A DNA stretch of 64,000 nt from the NCBI GenBank assembly GCA_050246875.1, contig JBFWVF010000011.1:124001-188000 (forward strand), given 5' to 3'. Position 1 is the first letter of the stretch; each line of letters begins with the position of its first letter. Shown here one piece after another: positions 17,587-26,787 of the stretch. Both the position numbers and the translations under genes were made by a program. This stretch comes from SHWB01 sp050246875 (GTDB lineage: Bacteria > Pseudomonadota > Alphaproteobacteria > UBA6615). The notes under the pieces are model-generated. The model was not told where the DNA came from, did not search any database, and was given only the letters and a program-made list of their open reading frames with translations.

Positions 17587-18285
17587 ATGCCCGCAGCGAA
17601 CGAACTGGTCGTATGGTGGGGCGCGGTCGCCGCGGTTCTCGGCGCGCCTGACTGGAAACTGATCGTCTATGGCTGGACGATCTTCCTGCCGGCAACGCTG
17701 GCTGCCTATCTGTTAGGCGCGGTGCCGTTCGGCCTGCTGCTGACGCGCGTGGCCGGCCTCGGCGACGTGCGCCGGATCGGCTCGGGCAACATCGGCGCGA
17801 CCAACGTGCTGCGGACGGGCCGCAAGGACCTTGCCGCCGCCACGCTGCTGCTCGACGGCGCCAAGGGCGCCGCCGCCGTACTCGCCGCCGGCTGGTGGCT
17901 GGGACCGGACGCGCGCTGGATGTGCGGCCTCGCCGCCGTCCTCGGCCACCTCTACCCGGTGTGGCTCGGCTTCCGCGGCGGCAAGGGCGTGGCGACGACG
18001 CTCGGCACGTTGCTGGCCTTCGCCTGGCCGGTGGGCGCCGCCGCCTGCGCCCTGTGGCTCGCCACGGCGGCGCTGCTGCGCTTCTCCTCGCTGGCGGCGC
18101 TGGTGGCGACGGCCGGGGCGCCGGTCGCCGGCTGGCTGCTGGGCGAACCCCAAGCGGCCGGCCTCGCGCTCGTTCTCGCCCCTCTCGTCTGGTTCAAGCA
18201 TCGCGCCAACATCGCGCGCCTGCTGGCTGGCAGCGAACCGCGCATCGGCGCGAAGAAGGCGGCCGATCGACCGACCGGCGATTGA
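17587..18285 (+). CDS. plsY: Acyl-phosphate:glycerol-3-phosphate acyltransferase
   Basis: A 232-residue inner-membrane enzyme that acylates glycerol 3-phosphate from acyl-phosphate, the first step of phospholipid synthesis. The three conserved loops are present: GSGNIGATNVLRTGR, LDGAKGAAAV, and GHLYPVWLGFRGGKGVATTLG. Several hydrophobic helices span the length. The first 35 or so residues are an extension compared with the usual 200-residue form; GAGGAC lies just before the ATG at 17587. The C-terminus ends in a short lysine-rich tail. dprA follows 34 bases on. Confidence 0.94.
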   Translation: MPAANELVVWWGAVAAVLGAPDWKLIVYGWTIFLPATLAAYLLGAVPFGLLLTRVAGLGDVRRIGSGNIGATNVLRTGRKDLAAATLLLDGAKGAAAVLAAGWWLGPDARWMCGLAAVLGHLYPVWLGFRGGKGVATTLGTLLAFAWPVGAAACALWLATAALLRFSSLAALVATAGAPVAGWLLGEPQAAGLALVLAPLVWFKHRANIARLLAGSEPRIGAKKAADRPTGD

Positions 18286-18319
18286 CGCCGGGCGAGGCGA
18301 CGCCCCATCCTCGCGCACG

Positions 18320-19456
18320 ATGGCTCTCCGCCCCGCTTCCCCGGACCTGACCGACCGCGAGCGACGCGACCGCCTGCGCCTGTACCGCTGCGAGAATGTC
18401 GGCCCGGTGACCCACGGCCAGCTCCTGCGCCATTTCGGCTCGGCGACGGCGGCGCTGGAGGCCCTGCCCGACCTCGCCCGGCGCGGCGGGCGCGCCCGCC
18501 TGCGGATCGTCACCGCCGCCGAGGCCGAGGCCGAGCTGGCGGACCTCGCCCGCCTCGGCGCGGTCCTCGTCTGCGCCGGCGAGGCGGCCTACCCGGTGGC
18601 GCTGGCCGCCTGCGAGGACGCGCCGGCCGTGCTTGCCGTGAAGGGACGGACGGCCCTGCTTGCCGGCCCCTGCGTCGCGGTCGTCGGCGCGCGCAACGCC
18701 TCGGCCAATGGCCGCCGGCTGGCGCAGGACATCGCCGCCGGGCTCGGCGCCGCCGGCCTCGTCGTCGTTTCCGGCCTCGCCCGGGGCATCGACGCGGCGG
18801 CCCATGCGGGCGCTTTGGCCAGCGGCACGGTCGCCGTGCTCGCCGGCGGCATCGACGTCGTCTACCCGCCCGAGCACGCACGGCTCCACGCCGAGATCGC
18901 CGAAGCCGGCGCGCTGGTCGCCGAGATGCCGCCGGGCACCGAGCCGCACGGCCGCCTGTTCCCGCGCCGCAACCGCATCATCAGCGGCCTGTCCCTCGGC
19001 ACGGTGGTGGTCGAGGCGGCGGTGCGTTCGGGCTCGCTGATCACCGCGCGGCGGGCCCTCGAACAGGGCCGCGAGGTGTTCGCGGTGCCGGGCTCGCCGC
19101 TCGATCCGCGCTGCAACGGCTCCAACCGCCTGATCCGCGAGGGCGCCACCCTGACGGAGAACGCCGACGACGTCACAGCCGTGCTGGCGCCGCTGACGGG
19201 GCGCACCGCCGGCGAGCCTGGCCGGCCCGCCTATGGTGCCCAAGACACTGAAAAGCATGACGAAACAGCCGTCGATTCGGCGCGCGGGCGGGTCCTGGAG
19301 TGCCTGTCGCCGAGCCCGGTCGCGGTTGACGAACTGGTACGCCAGTGCCAGATAGGCGCCGCGGTCGTGAGCGTCGTGCTGCTCGAACTGGAGCTTGCCG
19401 GGCGCCTCGAACGCCAGCAAGGCGGCCGGGTCGCGTTGATCGCGGCGGGTGCCTGA
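18320..19456 (+). CDS. dprA: DNA processing protein DprA (Smf)
   Basis: A 378-residue protein that binds incoming single-stranded DNA and loads RecA during transformation. Domain order: an N-terminal helical SAM-like part (LYRCENVGPVTHGQLLRHFG), a Rossmann-like DprA core from about residue 110 with VAVVGARNASANGRRLA, VVSGLARGIDAAAHAGAL, VLAGGIDVVYPPEHA and FPRRNRIISGLS, then a C-terminal winged helix from about 315. Placed between plsY and topA as in many alphaproteobacteria. Confidence 0.95.
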   Translation: MALRPASPDLTDRERRDRLRLYRCENVGPVTHGQLLRHFGSATAALEALPDLARRGGRARLRIVTAAEAEAELADLARLGAVLVCAGEAAYPVALAACEDAPAVLAVKGRTALLAGPCVAVVGARNASANGRRLAQDIAAGLGAAGLVVVSGLARGIDAAAHAGALASGTVAVLAGGIDVVYPPEHARLHAEIAEAGALVAEMPPGTEPHGRLFPRRNRIISGLSLGTVVVEAAVRSGSLITARRALEQGREVFAVPGSPLDPRCNGSNRLIREGATLTENADDVTAVLAPLTGRTAGEPGRPAYGAQDTEKHDETAVDSARGRVLECLSPSPVAVDELVRQCQIGAAVVSVVLLELELAGRLERQQGGRVALIAAGA

Positions 19457-19522
19457 ACGGATGTCGAAGCGCCGGAAGACGCCGCCCGCCGGGCGGTCGC
19501 CGGCCGGGGCCGGTCCAGCCAG

Positions 19523-22255
19523 ATGAATGTTGTCGTCGTCGAATCTCCGGCCAAAGCCAAGACGATCGAGAAATATCTTGGCAGCGACTGGCGCGTGCTC
19601 GCCTCCTACGGGCATGTCCGCGACCTGCCGCCCAAGGACGGCTCGGTGCGGCCGGATTCCGACTTCGCCATGGACTGGCAGGTCGAGGAGCGTGCCGAAC
19701 GCCAGATCCGCGAGATCGCCAAGGCGCTGAAGGGCGCCGAGACCCTGTGGCTGGCCACCGACCCCGACCGCGAGGGCGAGGCCATCTCCTGGCACATCGC
19801 CCAGATCCTCGAGGAGCGCGGCCTGCTCAAGGGCAAGGACGTCCACCGCGTCGTCTTCAACGAGATCACCCAGCGCGCGGTGCGCGAGGCCTTCCGCCAC
19901 CCGCGCGAGGTCAACCGCGAACTGGTCGAGGCCTACCTCGCCCGCCGGGCGCTGGACTACCTCGTCGGCTTCACCCTGTCGCCGGTGCTGTGGCGCAAGC
20001 TGCCGGGCTCGCGCTCGGCCGGGCGCGTGCAGTCGGTGGCGCTGCGCCTCGTCTGCGAGCGCGAGGCCGAGATCGAGCGCTTCAAGCCGCGCGAATACTG
20101 GTCGATCGTGGCGACGCTGGCCAACAGGGCGGGCGAGCCCTTCACCGCCCGCCTCACCCATCTCGACGGCAAGCGGCTCGACCGCTTCGACCTCGCCAAC
20201 GCCGAGGCCGCCGAACGCGCGAAGGCCGCCGTCGAGGCGCGCGCCCTAGCGGTGGCGAAGATCGAGCGGCGGCGCACGAAGCGCAGCCCGCAGCCGCCCT
20301 TCACCACCTCGACGTTGCAGCAGGAGGCGTCGCGCAAGCTCGGCTTCGGCGCCACGCGCACGATGCGGACGGCCCAGCGCCTCTACGAAGGCGTCACGCT
20401 CGGCGGCGAGACCGTCGGCCTCATCACCTACATGCGTACCGACTCGGTGCAGCTTTCCAACGAGGCCATCGCCGCCGCGCGCACCCTCATCGACGACGCC
20501 TTCGGCGGCGACTACCTGCCGGCCAATCCGCGCGTCTGGCGCACACGGGCGAAGAACGCCCAGGAAGCGCACGAGGCCATCCGCCCGACCGACCTCGCCC
20601 GCCGCCCCGAGCAGGTGGCGCGCGCGCTGGGCGAGGACGAGCGCCGCCTCTACGACCTGATCTGGCAGCGCACCATCGCCTCGGAGATGGCCGACGCCGA
20701 ACTCGATCGCGTCGCCGTCGACATCGCCGCGCCGGACGGCGGCGTCGGCCTGCGCGCCACCGGCCAGACGGTCGCCTTCGACGGCTTCCTGCGCCTCTAC
20801 CGCGAGGACCGCGACGATCCCGTGGGTGGCGACGGCGCCGTCGCCAGCGACAGCGACGAGGACGACGAGGAGCGCCGCCTGCCGCCGCTGGCCGAGAACG
20901 AGGCGCTGGCCCGCCGCGGTGTCGCCGCCAACCAGCACTTCACCCAGCCGCCGCCGCGCTACAGCGAGGCGAGCCTCGTCAAGAAGCTCGAGGAGCTGGG
21001 CATCGGTCGGCCGTCGACCTACGCCTCGATCCTGCAGGTGCTGCAGGACCGCGGCTACGTCGTGCTCGACAAGCGCCGCTTCGTGCCCGAGGACCAGGGC
21101 CGGCTGGTGACGAGCTTCCTCACCAGCTTCTTCCGCCGCTACGTCGAGTACGACTTCACCGCCCAGCTCGAGGAGCAGCTCGACGACGTTTCGGGCGGCC
21201 GCGTCGACTGGAAGGCGGTGCTGCGCCAGTTCTGGACGGCCTTCGCCGCCGCCGTCGAGGACACCCGCGACCTCAACGTGCGCGCCGTGCTCGACGCGCT
21301 CGACGAGGATCTCGGGCCGCACTTCTTCCCGGCCAACGCCGACGGCAGCGATCCGCGCCGCTGCCCGGCCTGCGCCAACGGCCGCCTCGGCCTCAAGCTC
21401 GGCCGCCACGGCCCGTTCGTCGGCTGCTCCAACTATCCCGAGTGCAACTTCACCCGCGCGCTCGTGGTGCCGACGACCGACGCCAACGGCGAACGCGCCG
21501 TCGAGGCGCCGGCCGGCCCGCGCGAACTGGGTACCGACCCGGCCACCGGCAAGACCGTGTCGCTGCGCAACGGCCCGTACGGCCCCTACGCGCAGCTCGA
21601 CGAAAGCGAGACCGGAAAGGGCGCGCCGAAGCCGAAGCGCTCGTCGCTGCCCAAGGGCATGAGCCCGGACGAGGTCGACCTGGCGACGGCGCTGGCGCTG
21701 CTGGCCCTGCCGCGCGAGGTCGGGCCGCACCCCGAAGACGGCCAGATGATCCTCGCCGGCCTCGGCCGCTTCGGCGCTTACGTGAAGCACGGCGCCACCT
21801 ACGCCAACCTGCCCGACCAGCGCGAGGTGCTGACCGTCGGCGCCAACCGCGCCGTCGCCCTGCTGGCCGAGAAGGCCGCGGGCGGCGGCCGGCGCGGCGC
21901 CCCGCAGGCGCTGCGCGATCTCGGCGCGCACCCCGACGACGGCCAGCCCGTCCGCCTGATGAAGGGGCGCTACGGCCCCTACGTCGCGCACGGCAAGGTC
22001 TACGCCTCTCTGCCGCGCGACGGCGATCCCGATGCCCTGACGCTGCCCGAGGCGCTGCAACTGATCGCCGCCCGCGCCGCCAAGGGATCGGCCAAGCGCG
22101 GCGGCGCGCGCGGCGGAGCGCGCGCGAAGGCGAAGGCGCCGGCCAAGCCGGCCAAGGCGGCGGCAACCAAGGCCAAGGCGCCCGCCAGGGCGAAGGCGGC
22201 ATCGGCGGCCAAGGCGAAGAAGCCCGCGGCCAGGCGCACGACGAAGAAAACCTAG
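19523..22255 (+). CDS. topA: DNA topoisomerase I
   Basis: A 910-residue type IA topoisomerase relaxing negative supercoils. The Toprim domain starts at once (VVVESPAKAKTIEKYLG, with the acidic DPDREGEAISWHI). The catalytic tyrosine is in LITYMRTDS, residue 303. After the core comes one Cys4 zinc finger (CPACANG ... CSNYPEC), then several GPYGPYAQL-like C-terminal repeats, and a long alanine/lysine-rich tail ending AARRTTKKT that probably binds DNA non-specifically. The rnr start is four bases beyond the stop. Confidence 0.97.
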   Translation: MNVVVVESPAKAKTIEKYLGSDWRVLASYGHVRDLPPKDGSVRPDSDFAMDWQVEERAERQIREIAKALKGAETLWLATDPDREGEAISWHIAQILEERGLLKGKDVHRVVFNEITQRAVREAFRHPREVNRELVEAYLARRALDYLVGFTLSPVLWRKLPGSRSAGRVQSVALRLVCEREAEIERFKPREYWSIVATLANRAGEPFTARLTHLDGKRLDRFDLANAEAAERAKAAVEARALAVAKIERRRTKRSPQPPFTTSTLQQEASRKLGFGATRTMRTAQRLYEGVTLGGETVGLITYMRTDSVQLSNEAIAAARTLIDDAFGGDYLPANPRVWRTRAKNAQEAHEAIRPTDLARRPEQVARALGEDERRLYDLIWQRTIASEMADAELDRVAVDIAAPDGGVGLRATGQTVAFDGFLRLYREDRDDPVGGDGAVASDSDEDDEERRLPPLAENEALARRGVAANQHFTQPPPRYSEASLVKKLEELGIGRPSTYASILQVLQDRGYVVLDKRRFVPEDQGRLVTSFLTSFFRRYVEYDFTAQLEEQLDDVSGGRVDWKAVLRQFWTAFAAAVEDTRDLNVRAVLDALDEDLGPHFFPANADGSDPRRCPACANGRLGLKLGRHGPFVGCSNYPECNFTRALVVPTTDANGERAVEAPAGPRELGTDPATGKTVSLRNGPYGPYAQLDESETGKGAPKPKRSSLPKGMSPDEVDLATALALLALPREVGPHPEDGQMILAGLGRFGAYVKHGATYANLPDQREVLTVGANRAVALLAEKAAGGGRRGAPQALRDLGAHPDDGQPVRLMKGRYGPYVAHGKVYASLPRDGDPDALTLPEALQLIAARAAKGSAKRGGARGGARAKAKAPAKPAKAAATKAKAPARAKAASAAKAKKPAARRTTKKT

Positions 22256-22259
22256 CTCC

Positions 22260-24506
22260 TTGGCCCGCCGCCCCCGCAGCGTCCGCCCCGCCAGACCGGT
22301 TGCCGAGAAAGGCCGCGTGCCGTCGCGCGAGGAACTGGTCGCGTGGCTGGCCGCGCAGGGCAGCGAGGCGAGCCGGCGCGACCTCGCGCGCATCTTCGGC
22401 CTGCGCGGCACGCAGCGCGCCGAGCTGCGCGCGCTGCTGAAGGACCTGGAGGCCGACGGCACGGTCGAGCGCGGCCGCTCGCGCCGCGTGCGGGCGCCGG
22501 GCGCGCCGCCCAATGTCGGCGTCATCGACGTCTTCGACATCGACGACGACGGCGAGCCGGTGGCCCATCCCGTCGACTGGCAGGGCGATGGCCCGCCGCC
22601 GCTGGTGCGCGTCGGCAAGCCGCTGGCGCGCATGGCCGATCCCGGCGTCGGCGACCGGCTGCTGGCCCGCCTCGAACCGGCCGGCGAGAACGTCTGGGTG
22701 GCGCGGCCGCTGAAGCGGCTGGCCAAGGGCAAGGCGACCGTCCTCGGCCTCTTCCGCCGCAGCGGCGACGGCGGCCGCATCGAACCGGCCGAGCGCGGCG
22801 CGCGCCACGAGCTGCGCGTGGCGCCCGAGGACATCGGCGAGGCCGCCGACGGCGACCTCGTGCTCGCCGAGGTGACGGGCGGACGGCAGTACGGCCTTGC
22901 CAGCGCGCGCATCGTCGAGCGCATCGGCCACCGCGACGACGCGCACGCAATCAGCCTGCTGGCCATCCACGCCGCGCACATCCCGGTCGACTTCGCGCCC
23001 GAGACGCTGGCCGAGGCGGCGGCGGCCCAGCCGGTGGGGCCGGCCGGCCGCGTCGACCTGCGCGACATCCCGCTGGTCACCATCGACGGCGCCGACGCGC
23101 GCGACTTCGACGACGCCGTCTTCGCCGAACCCGACGACGACAAGGACAACCCCGGCGGCTGGCACCTGATCGTCGCCATCGCCGACGTCGCCTGGTACGT
23201 GCGGCCGGGCAGCGCACTCGACCGCGACGCCTACCTGCGCGGCAACTCGGTCTACTTCCCCGACCGCGTCGTGCCGATGCTGCCCGAGGCGCTGTCGGCC
23301 GACCTCTGCTCGCTGCGCCCGCGCGAGGACCGCGCCTGCCTCGCCGCGCATCTGTGGATCGACGCCACCGGGCGCCTGAAGCGGCACCGCTTCGAGCGGG
23401 GCCTGATGCGCTCTGCCGCGCGGCTGACCTACGAGGCCGTGCAGCGCGCCCGCGACAAGGGCCCGCAGGGCGAGGACGCGCACGTGCTGGAGCGCGTCAT
23501 CGCGCCGCTCTATGCCGCCTTCGACGTGCTCGAGGCGGCGCGGAAGAAGCGCGGGGCGCTGGAGATCGACCTGCCCGAGCGCAAGGTGGTGTTCGACGCG
23601 CAGGGCGAGGTCGCGGCCGTCGCGCCGGTGGTGCGCCTCGACAGCCACCGGCTGATCGAGGAGTTCATGATCACCGCCAACGTCGCCGCGGCGCGCGAGC
23701 TGGAGCGGCTGGCGCGGCCGTGCATGTACCGCGTCCACGACGCGCCCGACCCGGAGAAGGTCGAGGCGCTGCGCAAGACGCTCGCCACCTTCGGCGTCGA
23801 CGCCGCGCGCGGCGACGCGAGCAAGCCCGTCTTCTTCAACCGCCTACTGGCGCGGCTGGCCGACCACCCACAGTTCCGCCTCGTCAACGAGCTGGTGCTG
23901 CGGGCCCAGATGCAGGCCGTCTACAGCCCCGAGAACATCGGCCATTTCGGCCTCGCGCTGCGCCGCTACGCGCACTTCACCTCGCCGATCCGCCGCTACG
24001 CCGACCTGCTGGTGCACCGCGCCCTGGTCGCCGGCCTGCATCTCGGCGCCGGCGCGCTGTCGGACAACGCCGGCGATTTCGCCGCCATCGGCGAGCACAT
24101 CAGCCAGTGCGAGCGCCGCGCCGTCGGCGCCGAGCGCGACGCCATGAACCGCTACCTCGCGCGCTGGCTCGAAGCCCGTGTCGGCGACAGCTTCTCGGGC
24201 ACGGTGCGCGGCATGAGCCGCGCCGGCCTGTTCGTCGCCATCGCCGACGGCGCCACCGACGGCTTCGTGCCCTTCGCGCGCATGCCGCGCGACCGCTGGG
24301 ATCTCGACGAGGCCGGCGGCAGCATGACCGGGCGCAACACCGGCCAGGTCATCCGGCTGGGCGACCCCGTCGAGGTGCGCCTGGTCGAGGCCCAGGGCCT
24401 CACCGGCTCGGTGCTGCTCGAACTGCTCGATGCCGGCAGCGCCCCGGCGCGCGGCCGGCACCCCGCCCGTGGCGGCTTCCGCATGCCGAAGCGGCGGCGG
24501 CGGTAG
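22260..24506 (+). CDS. rnr: Ribonuclease R (VacB/RNB family exoribonuclease)
   Basis: A 748-residue 3'-5' exoribonuclease that degrades structured RNA. It begins with a winged-helix part (PSREELVAWLAAQG), then cold-shock domains, then the RNB catalytic domain with the aspartate cluster TIDGADARDFDDAV and YFPDRVVPMLPEALS, SPIRRYADLLVHR, and ends in an S1 domain (GTVRGMSRAGLFVAIADG). The start is a TTG at 22260, the first suitable codon after topA; a GTG at about 22318 would shorten it by 20 basic residues. Confidence 0.95.
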   Translation: MARRPRSVRPARPVAEKGRVPSREELVAWLAAQGSEASRRDLARIFGLRGTQRAELRALLKDLEADGTVERGRSRRVRAPGAPPNVGVIDVFDIDDDGEPVAHPVDWQGDGPPPLVRVGKPLARMADPGVGDRLLARLEPAGENVWVARPLKRLAKGKATVLGLFRRSGDGGRIEPAERGARHELRVAPEDIGEAADGDLVLAEVTGGRQYGLASARIVERIGHRDDAHAISLLAIHAAHIPVDFAPETLAEAAAAQPVGPAGRVDLRDIPLVTIDGADARDFDDAVFAEPDDDKDNPGGWHLIVAIADVAWYVRPGSALDRDAYLRGNSVYFPDRVVPMLPEALSADLCSLRPREDRACLAAHLWIDATGRLKRHRFERGLMRSAARLTYEAVQRARDKGPQGEDAHVLERVIAPLYAAFDVLEAARKKRGALEIDLPERKVVFDAQGEVAAVAPVVRLDSHRLIEEFMITANVAAARELERLARPCMYRVHDAPDPEKVEALRKTLATFGVDAARGDASKPVFFNRLLARLADHPQFRLVNELVLRAQMQAVYSPENIGHFGLALRRYAHFTSPIRRYADLLVHRALVAGLHLGAGALSDNAGDFAAIGEHISQCERRAVGAERDAMNRYLARWLEARVGDSFSGTVRGMSRAGLFVAIADGATDGFVPFARMPRDRWDLDEAGGSMTGRNTGQVIRLGDPVEVRLVEAQGLTGSVLLELLDAGSAPARGRHPARGGFRMPKRRRR

Positions 24507-24537
24507 CGCCCGCCGACGCGAAATGTCGCGAGGCCCC

Positions 24538-24568
24538 TTGCCGCGACCGCCCGAAAGGGGAATATATT
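24538..24568 (+). promoter_or_regulatory. Possible promoter of the C-terminal protease gene
   Basis: TATATT (24563-24568) is an unusually AT-rich hexamer for this region, 19 bases after TTGCCG (24538-24543). If used, transcription would start near 24575, which makes the ATG at 24602 more likely than the ATG at 24575 as the start. Confidence 0.35.
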
Positions 24569-24601
24569 AGGCAAATGTGGGGTTTAGGGAATTCGGCTGA
24601 G

Positions 24602-26200
24602 ATGGTCGGTTGGTCCGTGTGGGGTCGCGGCGGCCCGGAGCGACGGCCGGGCGGCAGGGTCACGCTCGGCCTGCTGTGCGCGGCGCTGCTGCTGGCGAGC
24701 TGCGCCACCAGCCTGGCGCCGCCGCCGGGGCCGCAGCCGTGGAGCCCGGCCTACGCCACCGACGTCATCGACACGGGCTACCGCTACATCGCCGACCGCT
24801 ACATCGAGCCGGTGTCGCTGCGCCGCTTCTCGCTGACCGGCCTCGAGGGCCTGAAGACCATCGATCCGGGCATCGCCATCAGCGACTCCGGGCGCTTCGT
24901 CGACCTCTCGATCGACGGCGTCCGCTTCGCCCATCTCAGCACCCCCGACGACAACGATGCCGCCGGCTGGGCCGGCCTTACCGTCGCCGCCATCGACGCC
25001 GCGCGCACGCGCTCGACCAAGCTCGGCACGGCCGAGTCCGAGGCGCTGTTCGGCGCCGTGTTCGAGGCCGCGCTGGGGCGCCTCGATACCTTCTCGCGCT
25101 ATGCCGGCGCCGAGCGGGCGCGCAACGCACGCGCACAGCGCATCGGCTTCGGCGGCATCGGCGTGTCGATCCGCATGGACGAAACCGAGGCGCGCGTCAT
25201 GGAGGTGATCGCCGACACGCCCGCCGCCGAGGCCGGCGTCCTCGCCGACGACCGCGTCGTCGCCGTCGACGGCAAGCCGGTGGCGGGATGGACCCAGCAG
25301 ACGCTGGTCGATGCGCTGCGCGGCGAGGTCGGCGCCCCCGTGCTGCTGACCCTGCGGCGCGCCGGCGTGCCGGACCTGCAGGTGCGGCTGGTGCGCCGCA
25401 AGATCGTGCCGGAAACCGTCCGCATCGAGCGGCGCGGGCCGCTGCCGGTGGTGCAGGTGACGAGCTTCAACCAGCGCACCGCCGAGACGCTGGCCGAACA
25501 GGTGAAAACGCTGCGCCGCGAGCAGGGCTCGGCGCTGCGTGGCCTCGTGCTCGACCTGCGCGGCAATCCCGGCGGCCTGCTCGACCAGGCGGTCGAACTG
25601 GTCGACGTGTTCATCGACGACGGCGAGATCGTCGCCACGCGGGGCCGGCATCCGCGCAGCCAGCAGCGCTTCACCGCCACGTCGGGCGACGCGCTCGGCG
25701 GCCTGCCGCTGGTGGTGCTGGTCAACGGCGGCTCCGCCTCGGCCTCCGAGGTCGTGGCGGCGGCGCTGCAGGACCGCGGCCGCGGCGTCGTCGTCGGCAC
25801 CAACTCCTACGGCAAGGGCACGGTGCAGACGGTGTTCCGCCTGCCCAACGACGGCGAGCTGACCGTCACCTGGTCGCGCCTGCATGCGCCCTCGGGCTAC
25901 CGGCTCGACGGCCTCGGCGTGCTGCCGACGGTGTGCACCCACGGCGGCGGCCAACTGGCCCTGTCGGGCGACCTCATGGCCGCCCTGCGCGGCGGCAATG
26001 TCGGCGCGCCGACCGAAGTGGTGCGCCAGTGGCACGCCACGACCGGCGTGCTGCCGGCCGACCTCGACCGCCTGCGCGGCACCTGCCCGGCCGACGGCGC
26101 GGCGCCGCAGACCGACCTCGAAGTCGCCCAGGCGCTGGTCGGCGACCCCGCCCTCTACGCCCGCGCCCTGCGCCAGGCCCAGGTGGCCGAGGCGCGCTGA
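24602..26200 (+). CDS. S41 family C-terminal processing protease, lipoprotein
   Basis: A 532-residue serine protease of the CtpA/Prc type. After a short basic N-terminus comes a hydrophobic helix ending in the lipobox LASC, so it is probably lipid-anchored facing the periplasm. A PDZ domain is near residues 180-260 (GFGGIGVSIRMDE, TPAAEAGVLADDRVVAVDG). The catalytic part has LRGNPGGLLDQAVELVD, the serine segment NGGSASASEVV, and the lysine loop GTNSYGKGTVQTVF. Such proteases trim or degrade envelope proteins. An ATG at 24575 is an alternative start. The next gene is rpmG. Confidence 0.92.
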   Translation: MVGWSVWGRGGPERRPGGRVTLGLLCAALLLASCATSLAPPPGPQPWSPAYATDVIDTGYRYIADRYIEPVSLRRFSLTGLEGLKTIDPGIAISDSGRFVDLSIDGVRFAHLSTPDDNDAAGWAGLTVAAIDAARTRSTKLGTAESEALFGAVFEAALGRLDTFSRYAGAERARNARAQRIGFGGIGVSIRMDETEARVMEVIADTPAAEAGVLADDRVVAVDGKPVAGWTQQTLVDALRGEVGAPVLLTLRRAGVPDLQVRLVRRKIVPETVRIERRGPLPVVQVTSFNQRTAETLAEQVKTLRREQGSALRGLVLDLRGNPGGLLDQAVELVDVFIDDGEIVATRGRHPRSQQRFTATSGDALGGLPLVVLVNGGSASASEVVAAALQDRGRGVVVGTNSYGKGTVQTVFRLPNDGELTVTWSRLHAPSGYRLDGLGVLPTVCTHGGGQLALSGDLMAALRGGNVGAPTEVVRQWHATTGVLPADLDRLRGTCPADGAAPQTDLEVAQALVGDPALYARALRQAQVAEAR

Positions 26201-26209
26201 GGGGCACCC

Positions 26210-26237
26210 TTGACAGGCGGGCGCCGGCGGCTATGGT
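26210..26237 (+). promoter_or_regulatory. Promoter of rpmG
   Basis: A consensus TTGACA (26210-26215) is followed after 16 bases by TATGGT (26232-26237). Transcription would begin near 26244, giving a leader of about 30 bases before the rpmG ATG at 26274. It is the best -35 match seen in the window. Confidence 0.65.
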
Positions 26238-26273
26238 GCCGGCCCGCACAATTCGCGCGATGGAGCGCCACCG

Positions 26274-26441
26274 ATGGCGAAGCCGGCGACAGTCCTGGTC
26301 AAGCTCGTGTCCACTGCGGACACCGGCTACTACTATGTGGCCAAGAAGAATCCGCGCAAGAAGCCGGAGAAGATCGAGCTGAAGAAGTTCGACCCGAAGG
26401 CGCGCAAGCACGTCCTCTTCAAGGAAGAGAAGCTCAAGTAG
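26274..26441 (+). CDS. rpmG: 50S ribosomal protein L33
   Basis: A 55-residue ribosomal protein, beginning MAKPATVLVKLVSTADTG and containing NPRKKPEKIELKKFDPKA and a final RKHVLFKEEKLK, the usual L33 pattern. It lacks the four zinc-binding cysteines, so it is the C-minus form common in alphaproteobacteria. It is a single-gene unit with its own promoter (26210-26237) and a hairpin terminator (26470-26491). Confidence 0.97.
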   Translation: MAKPATVLVKLVSTADTGYYYVAKKNPRKKPEKIELKKFDPKARKHVLFKEEKLK

Positions 26442-26469
26442 CTTCCCTTTCGGGCACACGACGACCCGG

Positions 26470-26491
26470 CGGGCCGCCTTCGCGCGGCCCG
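26470..26491 (+). terminator. Rho-independent-like terminator after rpmG
   Basis: A perfect 8-bp stem, CGGGCCGC (26470-26477) with GCGGCCCG (26484-26491), loop CTTCGC, followed by TTTGCGTT. The T-tract is short and interrupted, as is common in GC-rich genomes. It lies 28 bases after the rpmG stop. Confidence 0.7.
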
Positions 26492-26576
26492 TTTGCGTTG
26501 GTGCATCCGCAGCGGTGCATCGGGCGGATGGAACCCTTCGCCCATCCGTCGCCACCGCGATCCGACAAGGGGTTCT

Positions 26577-26762
26577 CCTCTCCCAAAGGGAGAGGGCTCG
26601 CCGTCTTGGCGAGCGCAGCGAGCCTTAGTCGGCGAGGGTGAGGGGTTACGGTCGTCAAGACAAAGCTCCAGCCGCGTAACCCCTCACCCTTCCGTCGTAG
26701 GCGCTTCGGGCGCCTTGCGCCCTGCAGCACCAACGTCGGAATCCCTCTCCCTATGGGAGAGG
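26577..26762. repeat. Compound element with nested inverted repeats between rpmG and divK
   Basis: Two small hairpins frame the element: CCTCTCCC/GGGAGAGG around AAA (26577-26595) and around TAT (26744-26762). Inside are a 16-bp perfect inverted repeat, AGGGTGAGGGGTTACG (26635-26650) and its complement (26675-26690), and a CTCGCC/GGCGAG hairpin (26597-26613). It occupies most of the 346-base gap between rpmG and divK. It is organised like family A (terminal palindromes, inner complementary arms), but the sequence differs. No coding sequence is seen inside. Confidence 0.75.
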
Positions 26763-26787
26763 AGGAAAAGAATGAGCGGAAGCTGCG

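Noticed and set aside
20246..23179. Long minus-strand open frame under topA and rnr
   Set aside because: Both real genes have complete catalytic motifs; the antisense translation is low-complexity and unrecognisable.
26442..26787. CRISPR array in the repeat-rich gap
   Set aside because: The repeats are few, inverted and of unequal spacing; no regular direct repeats or cas genes.
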